Below, one piece after another: positions 36,601 through 57,906 of a DNA stretch of 64,000 bases (position 1 is the stretch's first letter; every line of letters starts with the position of its first letter). The DNA is from Trichoplax sp. H2 (Eukaryota > Placozoa > Uniplacotomia > Trichoplacea). The notes beneath the pieces were generated by a model, which saw only the letters and a list, made by a program, of their open reading frames with translations, did no database searches and had not been told where the DNA came from. Where the stretch lies: contig NOWV01000025.1 in assembly GCA_003344405.1 (NCBI GenBank), positions 186,001-250,000 of the forward strand. The letters run 5' to 3'. A program made the translations under genes and the position numbers.

Positions 36601-38781
36601 ACTTTCTATCTACTCGTACACCAGAATATTATAATATAGAAGTCTATTCTAAAATAGACTGCGTAGAATGTATCATCGTTTTGTACACCTATAAAATTTG
36701 TGCTTCAAGTTATGATGCCATACCATCACTTAACAGCAAAATATTATGGCTATTTAATTGTTACAAGGATGAAAGCACATAATCAAACTATTAATTAGGA
36801 AGAGAAAACCTTATTGATGGCTCAATAGATCTATTTTACCGGTCTCTACGCTTATCATCCTTACCATGAAATAACTGGTTAAGATTTCATTAATTCTCCA
36901 TCAAGGTGATTTGGGATAGATAGACTGATCGACGTTGTTATAGCAACCAAATCAATAATGGTCTTCTTCTTCTCGATGGTTACGTAATAATTTTATGACG
37001 TCAAGTAAAGCCAAACTGTATTGATCATTCGATCGATTCTATCCTCCATTTGCTGAAGGATTATAGTTTTCATGCAGGAATGATCATCACTATAAGGTAT
37101 CTATGTCATAGCTAGCGGATCAATTCTAACAAAGATGGAATTGTCCTATTTTATCAATAATTGTAGTCCTGATAATCAGCCATGATAGGCCAATTGCATG
37201 CGATAGAATTGTTTGTTTAATTAGAGGAATCAAGTCAAATTTTTTCCTCCTCATTTTACTTTTCAGTATAGGATAGGTTGAGGGACGACATCAACCGATA
37301 TAAAGGAATAATCGACTAAACAATTTTTTCCAGATATTGATCTATAAGGAAAAACAATCAATTATGACGTCGTTAACTTGGATATGGAAATAAGTTGATA
37401 ACGTCGATGAACGACGATCAATCATCTAGAAAACTATTGTTCTATAATGGGAAAGAACTGAAATAATGTTGAATGGTTTTATCTAGCCAAGAAATCATTG
37501 TAGAAAGAATAAACAACTTTAAAGAAGAAAGGGCAAACAAAGACGAGTATGAAAATAGGTCACATGCATTCTTTTTTATCAAAAAGATGGTATTTATCAA
37601 AGTGGGCTGTATAGTCATCATCCTCATCAAGTAGTAGACCGACTTAGTAATCTATTTTAAGTTAATTATGATCATCCTGTTATTATCTGAATCGATGATA
37701 ATTAAGTATTTCATCAGAGGTACAAAGATATAAATAAAAGATGATAGTTGCATTATGCAGTAGAATGTTATTTTCCCCTTGATTCGATTGGCTACAATCG
37801 CTTCCCGTCATAGAATAATTAACAATCTAGCATGTTGATGACTTTGCTACGATATCGCCACTCGTTCTTCTATACTAATTTGCTGTTGATAATGACAGAA
37901 AAGTTGCCGATCATAGCCCTTATTATTACCGTTGAAAAGACATTTACTTACGATAACTTAAGCTATACTTATCATCATATAATTTAATATGAGTTGGTGT
38001 CTTGTTTAGTTCAGTCTATACATTTGTTTTTTTCGATTACCCCTCATTTTAGAAATTGAATAAAGTTAGTCTACTGTAGCAGGAATAGAAAACATTGAAA
38101 AGTAATACGGAAAAAGCTGAAAGCATCTTCAACAACATCCATTAGATACGTTGATTACTATTATTGAATTGACACGAACAAGTAACCATCGTTTTCGTCA
38201 TCCAAATCATTTTCCATTGATATATTTGAAGAGAACGGGAAAAGAAATATCGTTAATTCAAGCCAAGCCCGTATTTTCCTGATTTGTTGGGGTAAGAAAA
38301 TAATTTTTAAATTTGACTAGACTAAAGATAACTGTTTTGTACGGTTTAAGACAGGAAAACTTTTCATCATTGTCATGCCACGATAGCAAGTCGTCGCTTA
38401 AAAAATAACGATAATTTTCCGTATCAAATAATTGATCGTCAGTCTTGTACTATAGATAAAAACATTCATAATTTGGATTACTTACTTTCTACTTATGTTT
38501 TCAATAAGATGCCATAAGTAGTTCAGTCCGCCATTCATCATACTAATTCTACAATTCATTTCTACTCCTCTTTGTAAATCAATATAGATATTGGCCGAGT
38601 GGAAAGTATTTAAATTGAAAGGCTAATCTTCGCATGTCATTTAAACGTGTAATTGGCTATTTGGAAAAAACTAACCTAGCAATAGAGTAGGAATAAATAC
38701 TTCAAAGGGCCAAAAGTATAGCCGATTACTCATCAGCTAGATAGAATTTACATCGACCAAGTATTAATAAAATTATTCATC
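30612..38781. other. 8.2-kb AT-rich gap between RASSF and the TMEM145-like gene
   Basis: I recognise no exon here on either strand. The open frames at 33504-33704, 36564-36782 and 37442-37630 are short and match no family. Composition is very AT-rich, with long homopolymer-like and TTAAT stretches. The only clear structure is a degenerate array at about 35590-36740. Both flanking genes are on the plus strand, so the right end (about 38400-38781) is the likely promoter of the TMEM145-like gene. A lowly conserved or non-coding gene cannot be excluded by eye. Confidence 0.5.
35590..36740. repeat. Degenerate ~100-190-bp repeat array in the 8-kb gap
   Basis: The blocks GACCTATG(G/A)C(A/G)ATTAAATTGC and ATAGAATAT(T/G)(C/T)CAT recur near 36091, 36180-36210, 36390 and 36480-36510. 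They are followed by TCATCAAGC(T/A)(G/T)TTAATTGA-like strings near 36133, 36247, 36430 and 36545. A further motif, ATATACG followed by CGTATA or CATA, recurs near 35650, 36050 and 36320. The order of blocks is partly conserved, but unit length varies. Confidence 0.6.
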
Positions 38782-46120
<7,339 letters not shown>

Positions 46121-48996
46121 AACTTAAGATATGTAACATGGAAACACAGGTTGATTCATTGCAAAAAATATTCTTGTTTTATGCCAACAAGAGTAGCAGC
46201 GGATCAATTTTGGAGAAGTTTTTGCGGGTCATACGAATATAAATAAGACAACAATGTAGCTATAGTTATAATATGGATTAGAGCTGAATGTATTTATGAA
46301 AAAATAGTTTTACCATACCTATTTCATCTATATCATCATAGTACAAGCTCGATGGATATATAACTATTCAAGTGTATTAAATCTATTTGATCCCACGATA
46401 AGAAAATTATGTCATCAATCTTATCCATAATAATTTGTCACGTTGTAAACTGATAAAAAGTACTAAGAAGACAGTTTTAATTGCATTTTTTTGTCATGTC
46501 TTCTACTTTGTTATAATATTACAGTTCATTTAGTGATAATTAGTAACGCAAGCTATTGAACAGTTTTGTTTCACTGGTAGTACAGCTAGCTTATAGCATA
46601 CATTTTAGAATATAGTTATAGCAATTTTTAAGCTAGAAAATGCAAGCCAATACATCTGTTTATACCGAGAACTTGATTATATATTGACTTTATCTAGATA
46701 GCAATAAGGAAAGCGTTTTAACTCATGAAGGAGTCAATTAGTACTTAATGATCCTTCTTGAATTTTTTGGTATTTAAAAATTTTAATGAATTTAATGTAT
46801 AAATTTTGGTATTTTGTGCATACTTGTTACGTTAAGTAGATTCGCCAAGGTATCAATGCCATTAGAATGCCATTAGTTTAACGCTATTGCTATGCTAACT
46901 ATACATGGAGGTCCTTATGCTATAATGATTGCTAGAAATGGGCGTTAGAATGATTGTTATCATGTATTAAATTAAATCGGAGTTGGCTATAATCTATTTT
47001 TGTTGCTGAAAATGATGATGAACTTTTAGAACGGTATACATGTCACCTTTCCTGTGATATATTATAATTATAAGGAGTGTAGATGGAATTATATTTATTC
47101 TGTAAAGCAATTTTTATGACGAACGGTCGTAGCTTTTATTTCATAAATATCTCCTGATGTAATTATGACTTCTCAAATACATTTCATAATGGCTTGGTAT
47201 TATGTAATAGTTCGATGTGGTCAAGTCTCTCCCAACTTGAATCTGTCACCTCACAATATTCACTTAGATAGCTCCATAGCTATTTTCTTCAATGAAATGG
47301 CAATGGTACAAAAATATGATAGTGATAATCATTAAAAGATTATCTGTTGCTTTTAATTATTGTAATATGACTAATTGAATATTTTGTTTTTGTTAATATC
47401 ATAGTGCTATTTCTGTGGGAACACAATAAAAAGTATATTCCTATCATAATTCATTCTTAGTCTTCAATTTTTAGAGTAAGTTAGAGAGAAAATAGCATAT
47501 GAAAACTGATTGCTTCATTATAACTTAATGCAAGGATTGATCCAATTTAATCTAAATCATTAAACAATTATATTTATTTATAAATGACTTTACCTACTTA
47601 TTTAGAGAAAGTAAAGTACAGTTTTATGAGACTCTTCAAATCTGGAATATCTAATTCTATATTCAACAGTCGGTAATACATAAAATCCTTGGAAATAAAA
47701 TTTTATTTGTTTATTCTAGAGCAACTTGGAATCAACGTAATCATTGCTAGTAATTGTATGATGATAGTTATAAGTAAAAATTTGAAATGTTACATGACTG
47801 ACATGAGATAATCTTTTAATATATTTTAGGCACGATAGACTTCATTCTCGATGCTTTATCTTCCTTGTTATCGATGTTAATGTCAAATACAGACTGGCAT
47901 AGTTATATTAGTACCCACTACTTATAACGATTGGATCTATACAATCTTATACAATTTGAAGGTGTTGTAAAAGTATACCTTGTAATATAGAATAAAACAA
48001 GAACAAAGGGAAAAGAAAAGACAGCATTATTTCCAAACCTTGCATTGATAACATAATTTAATATCAGATTGATATAATAAATGGCTGACAGTATTGAAAT
48101 AGAACGGTAACATACAGATTTGAGAAAGTTCTTTGATCTACGTAAGCATAAGCTTTATTGCAAATACAATAAACTTAAATAGCTATTTGACAACACAACC
48201 TATCTATATTTGTTGTCTTGGTTAACCAATAAAGTCACCGAGCATAAGTATTCATATACAGTAGTAATGTTTTTAAACATCAGTCATATAATTATCATTA
48301 ATCAGCAGGTATAAGCAATGGGACTGGCATAATATTATCACAGAAGTATAAAATATTATTAACAAGTTTTGGTAAAATTTAAATTTATCATATAGCCCTA
48401 TAGGACTAATTCCTTACTTTACAGTATATTACAATAGACTTTAATTGCTCCTACATTTAAACCAAAGGTCACGGCCTAATGACCACGAATGGAGTAACTG
48501 ATACTTTCTTAACATAACTAAGTGTCGTCGTATCTCTCTTCCTATATATTACATTCGTACCATGCATAGTTATCTAACTCCATAAAAATGTAGTCCATGC
48601 TAATTTCAATTCCAATTGCAACAATTTAAGGATATACGTAGTATCGAACTATACGACAAATAGTAAAATTGTTGATAGTACATAAACTCTTTTTATCTAT
48701 CAGCAATGTAAGCTGTAATGCACGGCATTCTTACTTGTACATCCTCATGCGCATTGCGAAATTATACATTATGATTTATATAACAACAGGACGGATTTTC
48801 AAAAAATTGTCTTAAATTAATATTTTGTAAAAAATTTCTATCATAACTTATGGGGTTGTCATTGTTGATTGATATGCAAATTTAACTTCCAGGTACATAG
48901 GTAGCGATGAATCCTTAAGGTTGAGACTCTAGTTGTAATCGAAAGATATAAAAATATGGTCAACTATTTCGGTGCTAAATATAGGGAAATATTTAT
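46121..48996. other. Tail-to-tail gap between the TMEM145-like and USP genes
   Basis: These 2.9 kb lie between two convergent stop codons. The sequence is AT-rich, with no open frame above 60 codons and no exon or tandem repeat that I can recognise. It must contain both 3' untranslated regions. The block 47195-47300 is somewhat less AT-rich but reads through stops on both strands. Confidence 0.55.
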
Positions 48997-51900
48997 TTAA
49001 GTGCTAAAAGCAACCATTATGTCGCAGATGAAACGTAATATCTTTATCTTACCATTCCTGTCCGATTCGTCAGGAGCATCCGCGTCTTCGCGTACTTTTT
49101 TCATAACTTGTACATACATTTCATATAACTGTGAATTTGATCGCCTAGTTACGGTTGGAGGTTTGACAGCGTAATCGATTTCTTGTGTTTCTTCCGGAAA
49201 AATTTTACTAATAATTAGCATTAACGTTTCCGAATGGGTAGCTGTAAGAGAATAAAAAGTAATATTATATGATTTGATTTGTTAAATGTCGTCAGTGTTG
49301 TAACATTAAATGCTTTCATATCTTGCAAATAGCACAGTTAGTGTATTGGCAATGGATATGAATTAGAATTCACTTAAACTGTATATATTGAGCTTTGATT
49401 TACACCATATTAAATACCTTTGTTTAGCAATCGCGCTACTAGCGCAACGATTACAGAACAATAATGATAATACAGATAACATAAATTAATCTCAGGATAA
49501 AGAATTCTACATTGTTAATAGTGAATGCAGTCAATTAGACGATTATACATTACAGGATCTAAGAAATCCAATTACTGTTTGTAGCTTTCAACGGATACAA
49601 TTGAATTACAAAACGACAGAAATACGGTATATAAAAAAGAACTTAAAGTGGCGGATCGCTCATCAATTGGGGCTATATTTCATTGTTGAATTCAATTTAT
49701 TAACAAATTTTGAATTTAAAATTCGGACGCAAGATATAAACATAGAGACAATAATACTAATACTTACCATCCATTGGACCTTCCATGATCATAACCCATG
49801 TATTACAAATATTTTGCTTCGTCCTTTCATCGTCTTCATCTGAACTTTTAGATAATGCAGATAGCATTGGTATGATCGTGTCGGTGACAATTTCGATCAC
49901 TTCATTAACATCTTCTTCTGTTACAGCCTCCTTAAACATACGTACCACAGCTTCATTTACATTCTGTAACATTCATAAAAAATTGATATAGTTAATTTTA
50001 AAATTTTTTTAATACATTAAAGGAGCATGGAAAGACAACATTATAATAACCAGTAATGCCTGACGCCTATAATGTCCTATAAGGTGCTGGTCAACTGACT
50101 CCAAAGTATGATTTTCCGCACGGAATTTATCGTTAAGAACGTAAGCATAATTGAAGTGGGGTAGAGCAAAGGCATATCTAATTTTTAGTCCAATAAAAAC
50201 ATGAGTTCTTCCTACCTATATATCATTGCCTGATTGATAATTACTACATTAGGTTATAATCCCAATAACTGTAGAGCATACGTACTTTGCTTGTACAAGC
50301 AAGTCCATTCCGGTCAATACATGGACATTGACTTTAAGAAAATTGTGATATTTGTCTTTCCAATCCTAATTAAAATAAGAAAAGTAAAGTATCTTATATG
50401 AATCTCGAAAGCCATACATACAATTCGATATTAATGTAAATTTCAAACTATGTCGCATACTTGGTAATTACAATATATATCATTCGCACATATTTTCTCC
50501 CATTTTACTTCAGCTAACTTTTGAAGACTAAAGTGTATAACAAAAATCATTGTTAGACTTGAAAGAGATAATTTTAGGTAATAGATTTAAAGTATCAAAC
50601 CTAGCATTATCGCCGCAACCGTCAGTGCAAGCGCTTTCAATGATAGCCCACTCAAGCATAGGACTTGACACTTTACATACAATCAGATATATACCAAAAT
50701 CGATCAACCGAATATCTTCTTTACTGTTGTCCTCTTTGCGCACTATTTCTTTAAATTGTCTTATTTTCTCCGTACACCATCGGCGGAAGGAGGCTTCTAA
50801 GGCTAAATACGTAAGAACCATTCTGTTAGTAAAAGTAGGTATTACACATTTGTTAACTCTAGGTTGACAAGTAATTAATTTTATACTTCGTTCTTCCCAA
50901 TCTTTTAAAGCTTTATAAAATTTTGTATTGTGATCTCTGACAACTTCATGTAGCGCCGGGGATAATGAATCAATAATTTTGTCCTTCGAATCTAGAATGA
51001 AGTCAGGCAATAACGGAAGCAAGTGATATTGATGTCATTAATAGTGTGTTTAGAAAATAATGATATAATTTGGCTAGTGCTATGTTGTACTATGCGATTG
51101 AATGAGGAAAAGTGCATACCTGTTTCGAAATCCCAGCATTGGACGATATCGTCACTTATATAAATTAAACAGTATGCGCTAGTATGTGATCGCCCGCCGC
51201 CTCTTGATTCACGTTTAACTTCTTCCCAAGTGACTTCGTATACTTGAACATCATTAATTTTGAGCCATTTATTGTAGGATCTCCAATAAATAAAGGCCCA
51301 ATAATGTCCACTATCGACTTGACCCGCATGCACAAGTACGGCATGCAAATGATACTTTACCTGTAGAAGGTATTTTGAAATTGCACAGCCATAAGTGAAT
51401 TTTCGAAACTAAAAATGTTACACGACGCTCCTTTATGCAGACTATCATGCTATAGTATAAATAGCCAGTTACACATTACGGTCTTTACGATTTAGTAGTA
51501 TCAGTTCAGCATACAGTTTAGTATTAGGTTTTATACATAATCTTAATCATTTAAACTTGCACGATAGAATGATTTTAAAAATAAATTGAGTAAACCGAAA
51601 TATTAATAGAACAGGACATTTATATACTCGTAAGTTTATAATATAACAATATGAAATAGCTGTAGATTAAGCTTATGCCTCATGCAATCTACAAACCTTG
51701 CGCATATCGTCGTCTTGGAACATCTGCTCTATAGCTTCTTCAACAGATGCAATTTTTTCTCGTAGCGCTATACCAATTTATTGCATTTTCGTAATTTGAT
51801 AAAAATAAAAAATATTAGGTCGCAAGTATGGCTGCAGGTTATCAGGGAGTCTAAAATTATACACTTCTAAGACATAATAATACATATCTAAATTTGTTTA

Positions 51901-54900
51901 CCATCGACTTCTTTAGTTATTTCTGATGACCATCGCTTTATGCATTTTTCTAATGTTATCAGTTCTTCATGATCAATTTCATGATTTAGGGCAAACAAGG
52001 ACATCGGATTTTTATCATCAATAACGAAATCCTTGTCACTATAACTTGCGGTATCTACATCCATGTCAATATTGTTCTAATGCAACGGTATGAAAAATAA
52101 TGAAGTTATAAATGCTGTAAACAACGGACCTATGCATCATTATTATAGAAAGGTTTCTACTATATTACCATACCTTAGTGTTTTCACTATCACACGCCTC
52201 TTGATCTGATGAGGCTGGGCGTTGTCTAACATCCAAAGCAAAATTTAATGCATACTGCAAAATATCTTTGATAGGCAGGCGCTTAGAATCGTTACCGAAT
52301 GAAGTATATCTAAATAAAAATTAGCAAATGCAACAATAAGTGATAAAAGACTTTTTTCATTTCTTATATTGGAAGTATTTTACTTTTCAAGTTTTCGTTT
52401 CAGTTCTTTCAATTCCTTTTTTAATTTATAAACGACTTTTTGTCTTTGCGTTGTAACGTCTTTGTTAGACTCTAGAAATCTATCCAAATATTCAAATTAT
52501 TGTATGCAATCTCTAATTTGAAGTTAAAATTACATGCATAATCGTATACGTCATTCTATTACGAATTTGTATCTAATACAGTCGAACTGTTTATGCAAAA
52601 AAAAATATAGTGATATGATACCTGTCCATATATAAAGTTTGTTCAAATTCCAGTAAGGAATGAATCTTTTCGGCTCTGCCAAGGGTAGAGTGAAATTCAA
52701 AACGAGATAATTCCAACATAAATATTGGAGGTAAACTAAGAAACCAATCCTATGGTAGAGATTGAATGTTACAGATCATTAGGTCAACAGTTCTTGCATA
52801 ATTAAGAACAAAGATATGAGATATAGATTTATGAGGTATTTTATGAAATCAGAAATACCGTTTGATTAGTAGAGGACATTGAACCAATCATGTTCTGACG
52901 GGTATTAACTTCCAAACATTCATAAAGTCTTGTACAGCCCTGAATTTTTAAAGGATAGCCACCGAATGTATCTTCATGCGTAACGCCCTTGCCTAAGAGA
53001 ATTATGGGTGTTTTACAGTTAAAGCAGTCAGTGTTATATTACGTTATGTAAAATAAAGAACAGCTAGATACCTTCGATTTCACTTTCGTATCGGACTTTG
53101 CCAAAGAAGAATTCGGTAATTGGATTTGTTAGTATTGATGGGCTATCATCGTTCAGCAGACTAGTAAAGGCATTTTAAGGTGTACTTTAATTTCGTTAAT
53201 AGAAAATGAATGAACATTTTATAATTGCAATCGATAATGCGAGTAAAATGATTAGATAGTGTTCAAGTAAATACTCACCCAATTTTTTTCCTATATTTAA
53301 TGCAAATTTCAAACGCATCTTCTAGCCACTCCAATAATTTGTGTGTAAATTCATTGACATCCTACAGTAATATTAAACATTTGTGACTAAAGCGAGCATA
53401 GAACAAAAAATTCGGTATTAGGGAATCCTGCGTACTAACCTGTTGTCCGCCTGAGTTTCCAGAAGTTTCCGACCTAAAAGTCTCGCTTACTTGCTACAAT
53501 TTAAGTACATAGCAAACGGTGTGAATTGACACATTATTAATTATATAGGTTATAGCTAATTATAGATTAAGTACTACTTAAAAAAAAATTAAGTGCTATA
53601 AATTTATGAATAACAAATAGGAACTATGGACGATCAGTTCTTACTAACTAATTAGATCAAAAACATGTCGTACCTTAAAATATTCATGCGGCTCGATGTA
53701 CTTGCGTTCACTTCCAGCTAATAGCGCAAAAAGCGGTTGTAACTGTGCTATAAAGATGATACTACCCTAAATATTTAAAGAATTAATATTATCATACAAA
53801 TTATGCGCTAACTCTTTCATTATGCAATAAAATCACAAGAGTAGTAACAATCGTTAGTTACAATATAGGTAATGTTTACAAAGTATAGATGATATTCAAT
53901 GTAACAACATAAGGCAGTATCTTAATGTACGCACAATGATCAATCATACCCTCGATTTTAGTGGATTACTATCTGCATAGTCACTCAATAACATTTCCTC
54001 TGATATTCTGTAGTCCAGGACTAGCTGGCGGACTACAGGTAAATGAAACAGCGACTACAAAATATACAAGAGGACGCATCAGTCTTATATGTACACGTAT
54101 AATTATTATGGCGATTTACATGAAACAATTTTAACAATAGTAACTACAAAAAAGTGTTTAAATATATTCCTGAAGTTATAAGCTGTTACACATTGAAGTA
54201 TTTGGATAACAGCATATTACTTCAGAATAAAATATTATTATTGCATCTCCTTTATTCTGTGGTAAGCATTTAACAATCTTTCTACAGAGATCATAGAGTG
54301 CAAAATAATAACATACCATATGTAGATGAAATATAACAGGACAACTGCGATCGAGATCTAGATTTACCTGTATAACAGCGTTGAACCAACAGCTGTTTCC
54401 TACGTTTTTTAATCCGACAGGAGCATCGCCACGTTTTAATTCGTAAGGATTAGGCATTCGTGAGAAGGAATCATTTCTCTTTCTCTTGGTACCATTGGAA
54501 TTATTATCAAAATAGCTAGCTTCGATTACCCTAAACAGCAGTATGTCAAAAGCATATTACGTACTTTTCATATAAAAATATCGAGCAAGAAACATAAATT
54601 TAGTGCCAAAGTTGTAATCATTACTTTAGTATTAACAAACAAATATTTAATGTTGAAGAAGTTTTGATTCTTTCTATGTTAGGAATTAGTATATTATGAT
54701 AAATAGATAACCTGCTGATATTTTGTTCTTCGATAGTACTAAGATACTGATCTGAAGAGGCCGCAGTTAAGTACTTATCAGAAGGCTACAAATAGCGGGA
54801 TCAAATCAACTCATATTACGAATTGGTTATGATAAAAGAAAGCAGATATTTGTTAATTATTACAGGAATGAAAAGGTAATGTTTTCAATTAATTAACCTG

Positions 54901-57590
54901 CGTTACCGGCATGTCCGTATCGGGGTACGGTACATTTGTTTCCTGTAAACTTATTTCTACCGCACGAGCGATATCATCATCCATTTTGTCGCTAGTTAAA
55001 TCGATTGTGATTTTATCAGCTTGTTTAAGAGTGTCCTTATCTGCAATCGAAAGACAATTACGATAGCTATTAAAAATTTTTAGTCAAAATGCACTTTATC
55101 CTTGCCGTGCACGCTAATTACTACTATCCGAATGAGCATTAAATTATCAATATCAAAGACAGTAAACATCTGCAATACACTACTACTGTATGTTCATAAT
55201 ATCATTTAAATTCGATTCTTTGTGGTAAAAGATACAAAATTATCCTTCAAATAAGTCTTACTGTGCTCTTTTTAAGTACCGTTACATCGATCTGTTTTTT
55301 TACAATATCATTCCATATGTCGTAATAGTGGAATCAATTTTAGCATGCTATCTACCTTCTCATTATAACTAATCATGCACTATATGCAATGGTGCTGATT
55401 GATCAGTAGTGACGTTACCGTCGTTAGAAAAATGCAGCATAAACAATATAATATATTCCAATACACAGTGATATATTTTGCAAATCTTATGTACTACAAA
55501 TGTTAACCTTCAGTAAGCAAAATATTTTATCTAAAAACAAATATTACCTGTCGGCTGAGTCGCACTCTGTGTAAGTGATCAATCGAGCATAAAATAAATG
55601 ATAATTAGTTTTCAATTCCGCTCAAGAACATTACAACAATCTCTTCCAATCAATCAAATAGTAACGGTTATTTAGTCTTTAATTACATGTATGAGTAATT
55701 ATGTTTAATCAAGTTTTAACAACATGTACCAACGTAAAGTTTATTTACCTCCTGATTATTAGTATTGAACATTTCTAAGGCTTTTTCTAGATTACCGTTA
55801 CATGCCTATGGGAATGAATGGGAATCATGCAGAGATTGATATGATGCTAAATATGAAACATTAGTATGTTATTGGTTTACTTAACATCGTTTTAATCAAT
55901 AAATTCATCTATCTTGGTAATATACATTGGTTTTAAGAAAATCTAGTTGAAGGTTAATTTTGAAATGAGTGAGTATACGCCGCAATTGTAGGCTCCTATA
56001 CCTACAGTATACAGTAGTTATTTGTATACGCAAGACAATAGCGTCACTACATCAAGTTTACGAACGATAGATCTTTTAATGAAAAACTATGAAGTATTGC
56101 ATTAAAGTAGGGCCAAACTCTTCTTAAATTTAATCTATGATGCAGTAGCATCAATAAGATTGATTGATAATTGCTATCTAGATGATACTTATTTGCAATC
56201 TTTAAAAGATTGTTTTTATAATGTAGTAGGAAGAATGGTGAGGTAGCTTCCATCATGAAAAGCGTTACGTTGAGACTAACCTTCAGTACTTTTCGAATTT
56301 CTTCTAATGGTTTACCGGTTAACTCATATAACTGATTGATTTGATGTTGCCATGATGCGTCGTTGTCGTCTTCCGGGCTATTAGTAGATTGTTGTATATG
56401 CTCTTCTTCCTGTAAAAGTCATTTTTTCAACAATCAGGCTTAAAAACAAATTGGAAGATATTATTGGTAGTCTATGGTGACTACCATCTCTATTCAAAGT
56501 TGCATAATCTCTTGCATCATATCATCAACTATATTATGCTCTATTTTGATATAGGATAAGATTGGTCTATGAGATCAAGGTAGAAGCTGTATGCCAGTAA
56601 AAAGTTGGCCCAAGTCAGGGCCTAGTGGTGATAAAGCTGTCCATCAGTATCATCGATAAGTAGCATACTGCTGTCGATCGAGGTAGTCCAATACACTAAT
56701 CGTATAAAGGTATTTGTATGGAGATGGATATATCATATGACAGTGAACGAGTTCAGTTCTGCAGTCTACATGTTATTTTCGCTTGAAAAAAATGTGAGGA
56801 GTAAGAAAGTTGATTGAACGACAGTTAATATCATGGTCATAAGAAAAGTGAAGATAGTGTAATCCTAACACAGCAGCAATCCTATGTTATTGGACTACCA
56901 ATAGTGGATTGCAACTAACGATCAGAGCAGAGAACGAGTTCAGTTCTGCAGTCTACATGTTAATTTCGCCTGAAAAAAAATGTGAGGAGTACGAAAGCTG
57001 ATTGAACTACAGTTAATATCATGGTCATAAGAAAAGTGAAGATAGTGTAATCCTAACACAGCAGCAATCCTATTTTATTGGACTACCAATAGTGGATTGC
57101 AACCAACGATCGACTAAGATATTCGCGTACTAGCGGTGTAGTACTCAGTCGTAGTCATTACTATAATACAAGACCTGCTAACATGCTTTCGATTCAATAC
57201 AAAAATATAGCCTGTCATTAAGCACAACTATCAAGGCGATAACATTGAGTTATTAGACAAATCAATCTATTCCTATATTAACTACATCTACACAGATAGA
57301 AAATAAAGATATTGGCAATATTCATGTTGTAAAATGAGTAAGTTGTTGTTCCAAATGAAGACTGCGGGACAAGGCAGCTCATTGGAACAACAGTAGGACA
57401 ATGTGCATAAAGGAAAAGAGGTCGATTAATGATTGCTATTCAATCCTTGCTCAAGAATTGGCAATCATCACACCATCTATCATTCAATCAACATATCATC
57501 ATTCCCAAAATAGTGTAATACGATAGTATTGACGCTAAAATTATCGAGAAATTTTACCTGAACGCCATTAGGTTGCTTAATTGCCATCAT
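48997..57590 (-). CDS. Ubiquitin-specific protease of the USP25/USP28 family, complete
   Basis: Twenty-five exons (minus): 57558-57590, 56281-56409, 55749-55805, 55548-55566, 54898-55040, 54712-54785, 54368-54530, 53950-54054, 53674-53766, 53440-53493, 53279-53361, 53072-53160, 52859-52992, 52622-52749, 52384-52479, 52174-52309, 51902-52076, 51697-51767, 51120-51360, 50559-50991, 50461-50527, 50286-50365, 50051-50177, 49768-49963, 48997-49241. They total 1,056 aa (human USP25 1,055). An N-terminal UBA-like helix bundle ([19 protein letters not shown]) is followed by a UIM-type segment ([14 protein letters not shown]). The Cys box [17 protein letters not shown] holds catalytic Cys199; [17 protein letters not shown] and [14 protein letters not shown] are core blocks. 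The His box [20 protein letters not shown] holds His613. A coiled insertion (ESNKDV...[10 protein letters not shown]) fits the USP25/28 dimer arm. The helical C-terminal domain (GHYRRQALL) also matches. The enzyme removes ubiquitin from substrates; USP25 acts in innate signalling and ERAD, USP28 on MYC/FBW7. The last exon could be shorter if GTAAGA at ~49050 is used as a donor. Confidence 0.95.
56410..57557 (-). other. Intron 1 of the USP25/28-type gene, with a 187-bp tandem duplication
   Basis: The first exon encodes only [11 protein letters not shown]; this 1.15-kb intron then precedes the UBA-encoding exon. Splice signals are CAG|GTAAAA and TTTACAG|GAA, both phase 0. The interior holds the 187-bp duplication listed separately, and no coding signal. 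Confidence 0.8.
56745..57112. repeat. 187-bp direct tandem duplication in USP intron 1
   Basis: Copies start at 56745 and 56932, each beginning GAACGAGTTCAGTTCTGCAG and ending near TAGTGGATTGCAACTAACGA/TAGTGGATTGCAACCAACGA. The copies differ at about ten positions by eye, mostly single substitutions and one extra A in an A-run. This is a recent event compared with the arrays elsewhere in the window. Confidence 0.95.
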
Positions 57591-57906
57591 CAAGCTACAT
57601 AACAAGAGACATTAGGCTCGTAATCATGAGCGTAGAGGGTAGCTAATGTATAAGGGGAAAACTTTTGATTGCGTACGCTACAGTATGGAGAAAAAAAAGA
57701 CAGCCAGCCAGTGGCAGTAGCAGAGGTTGCGCAGTCGCAGTGGAAATAGACTAATTTCCAAGTTTCAATGACTGTCGTATTCAATTCTCATACTGTCCAC
57801 TACTAAGCTACTCAGTCATGTATTAGCAACCAAACAACAGACTAGACTAGGATAAAAGGAAACGAGAGCTTGCAAATGTAGATGAATGCTTGAATACCCC
57901 ATAGTT

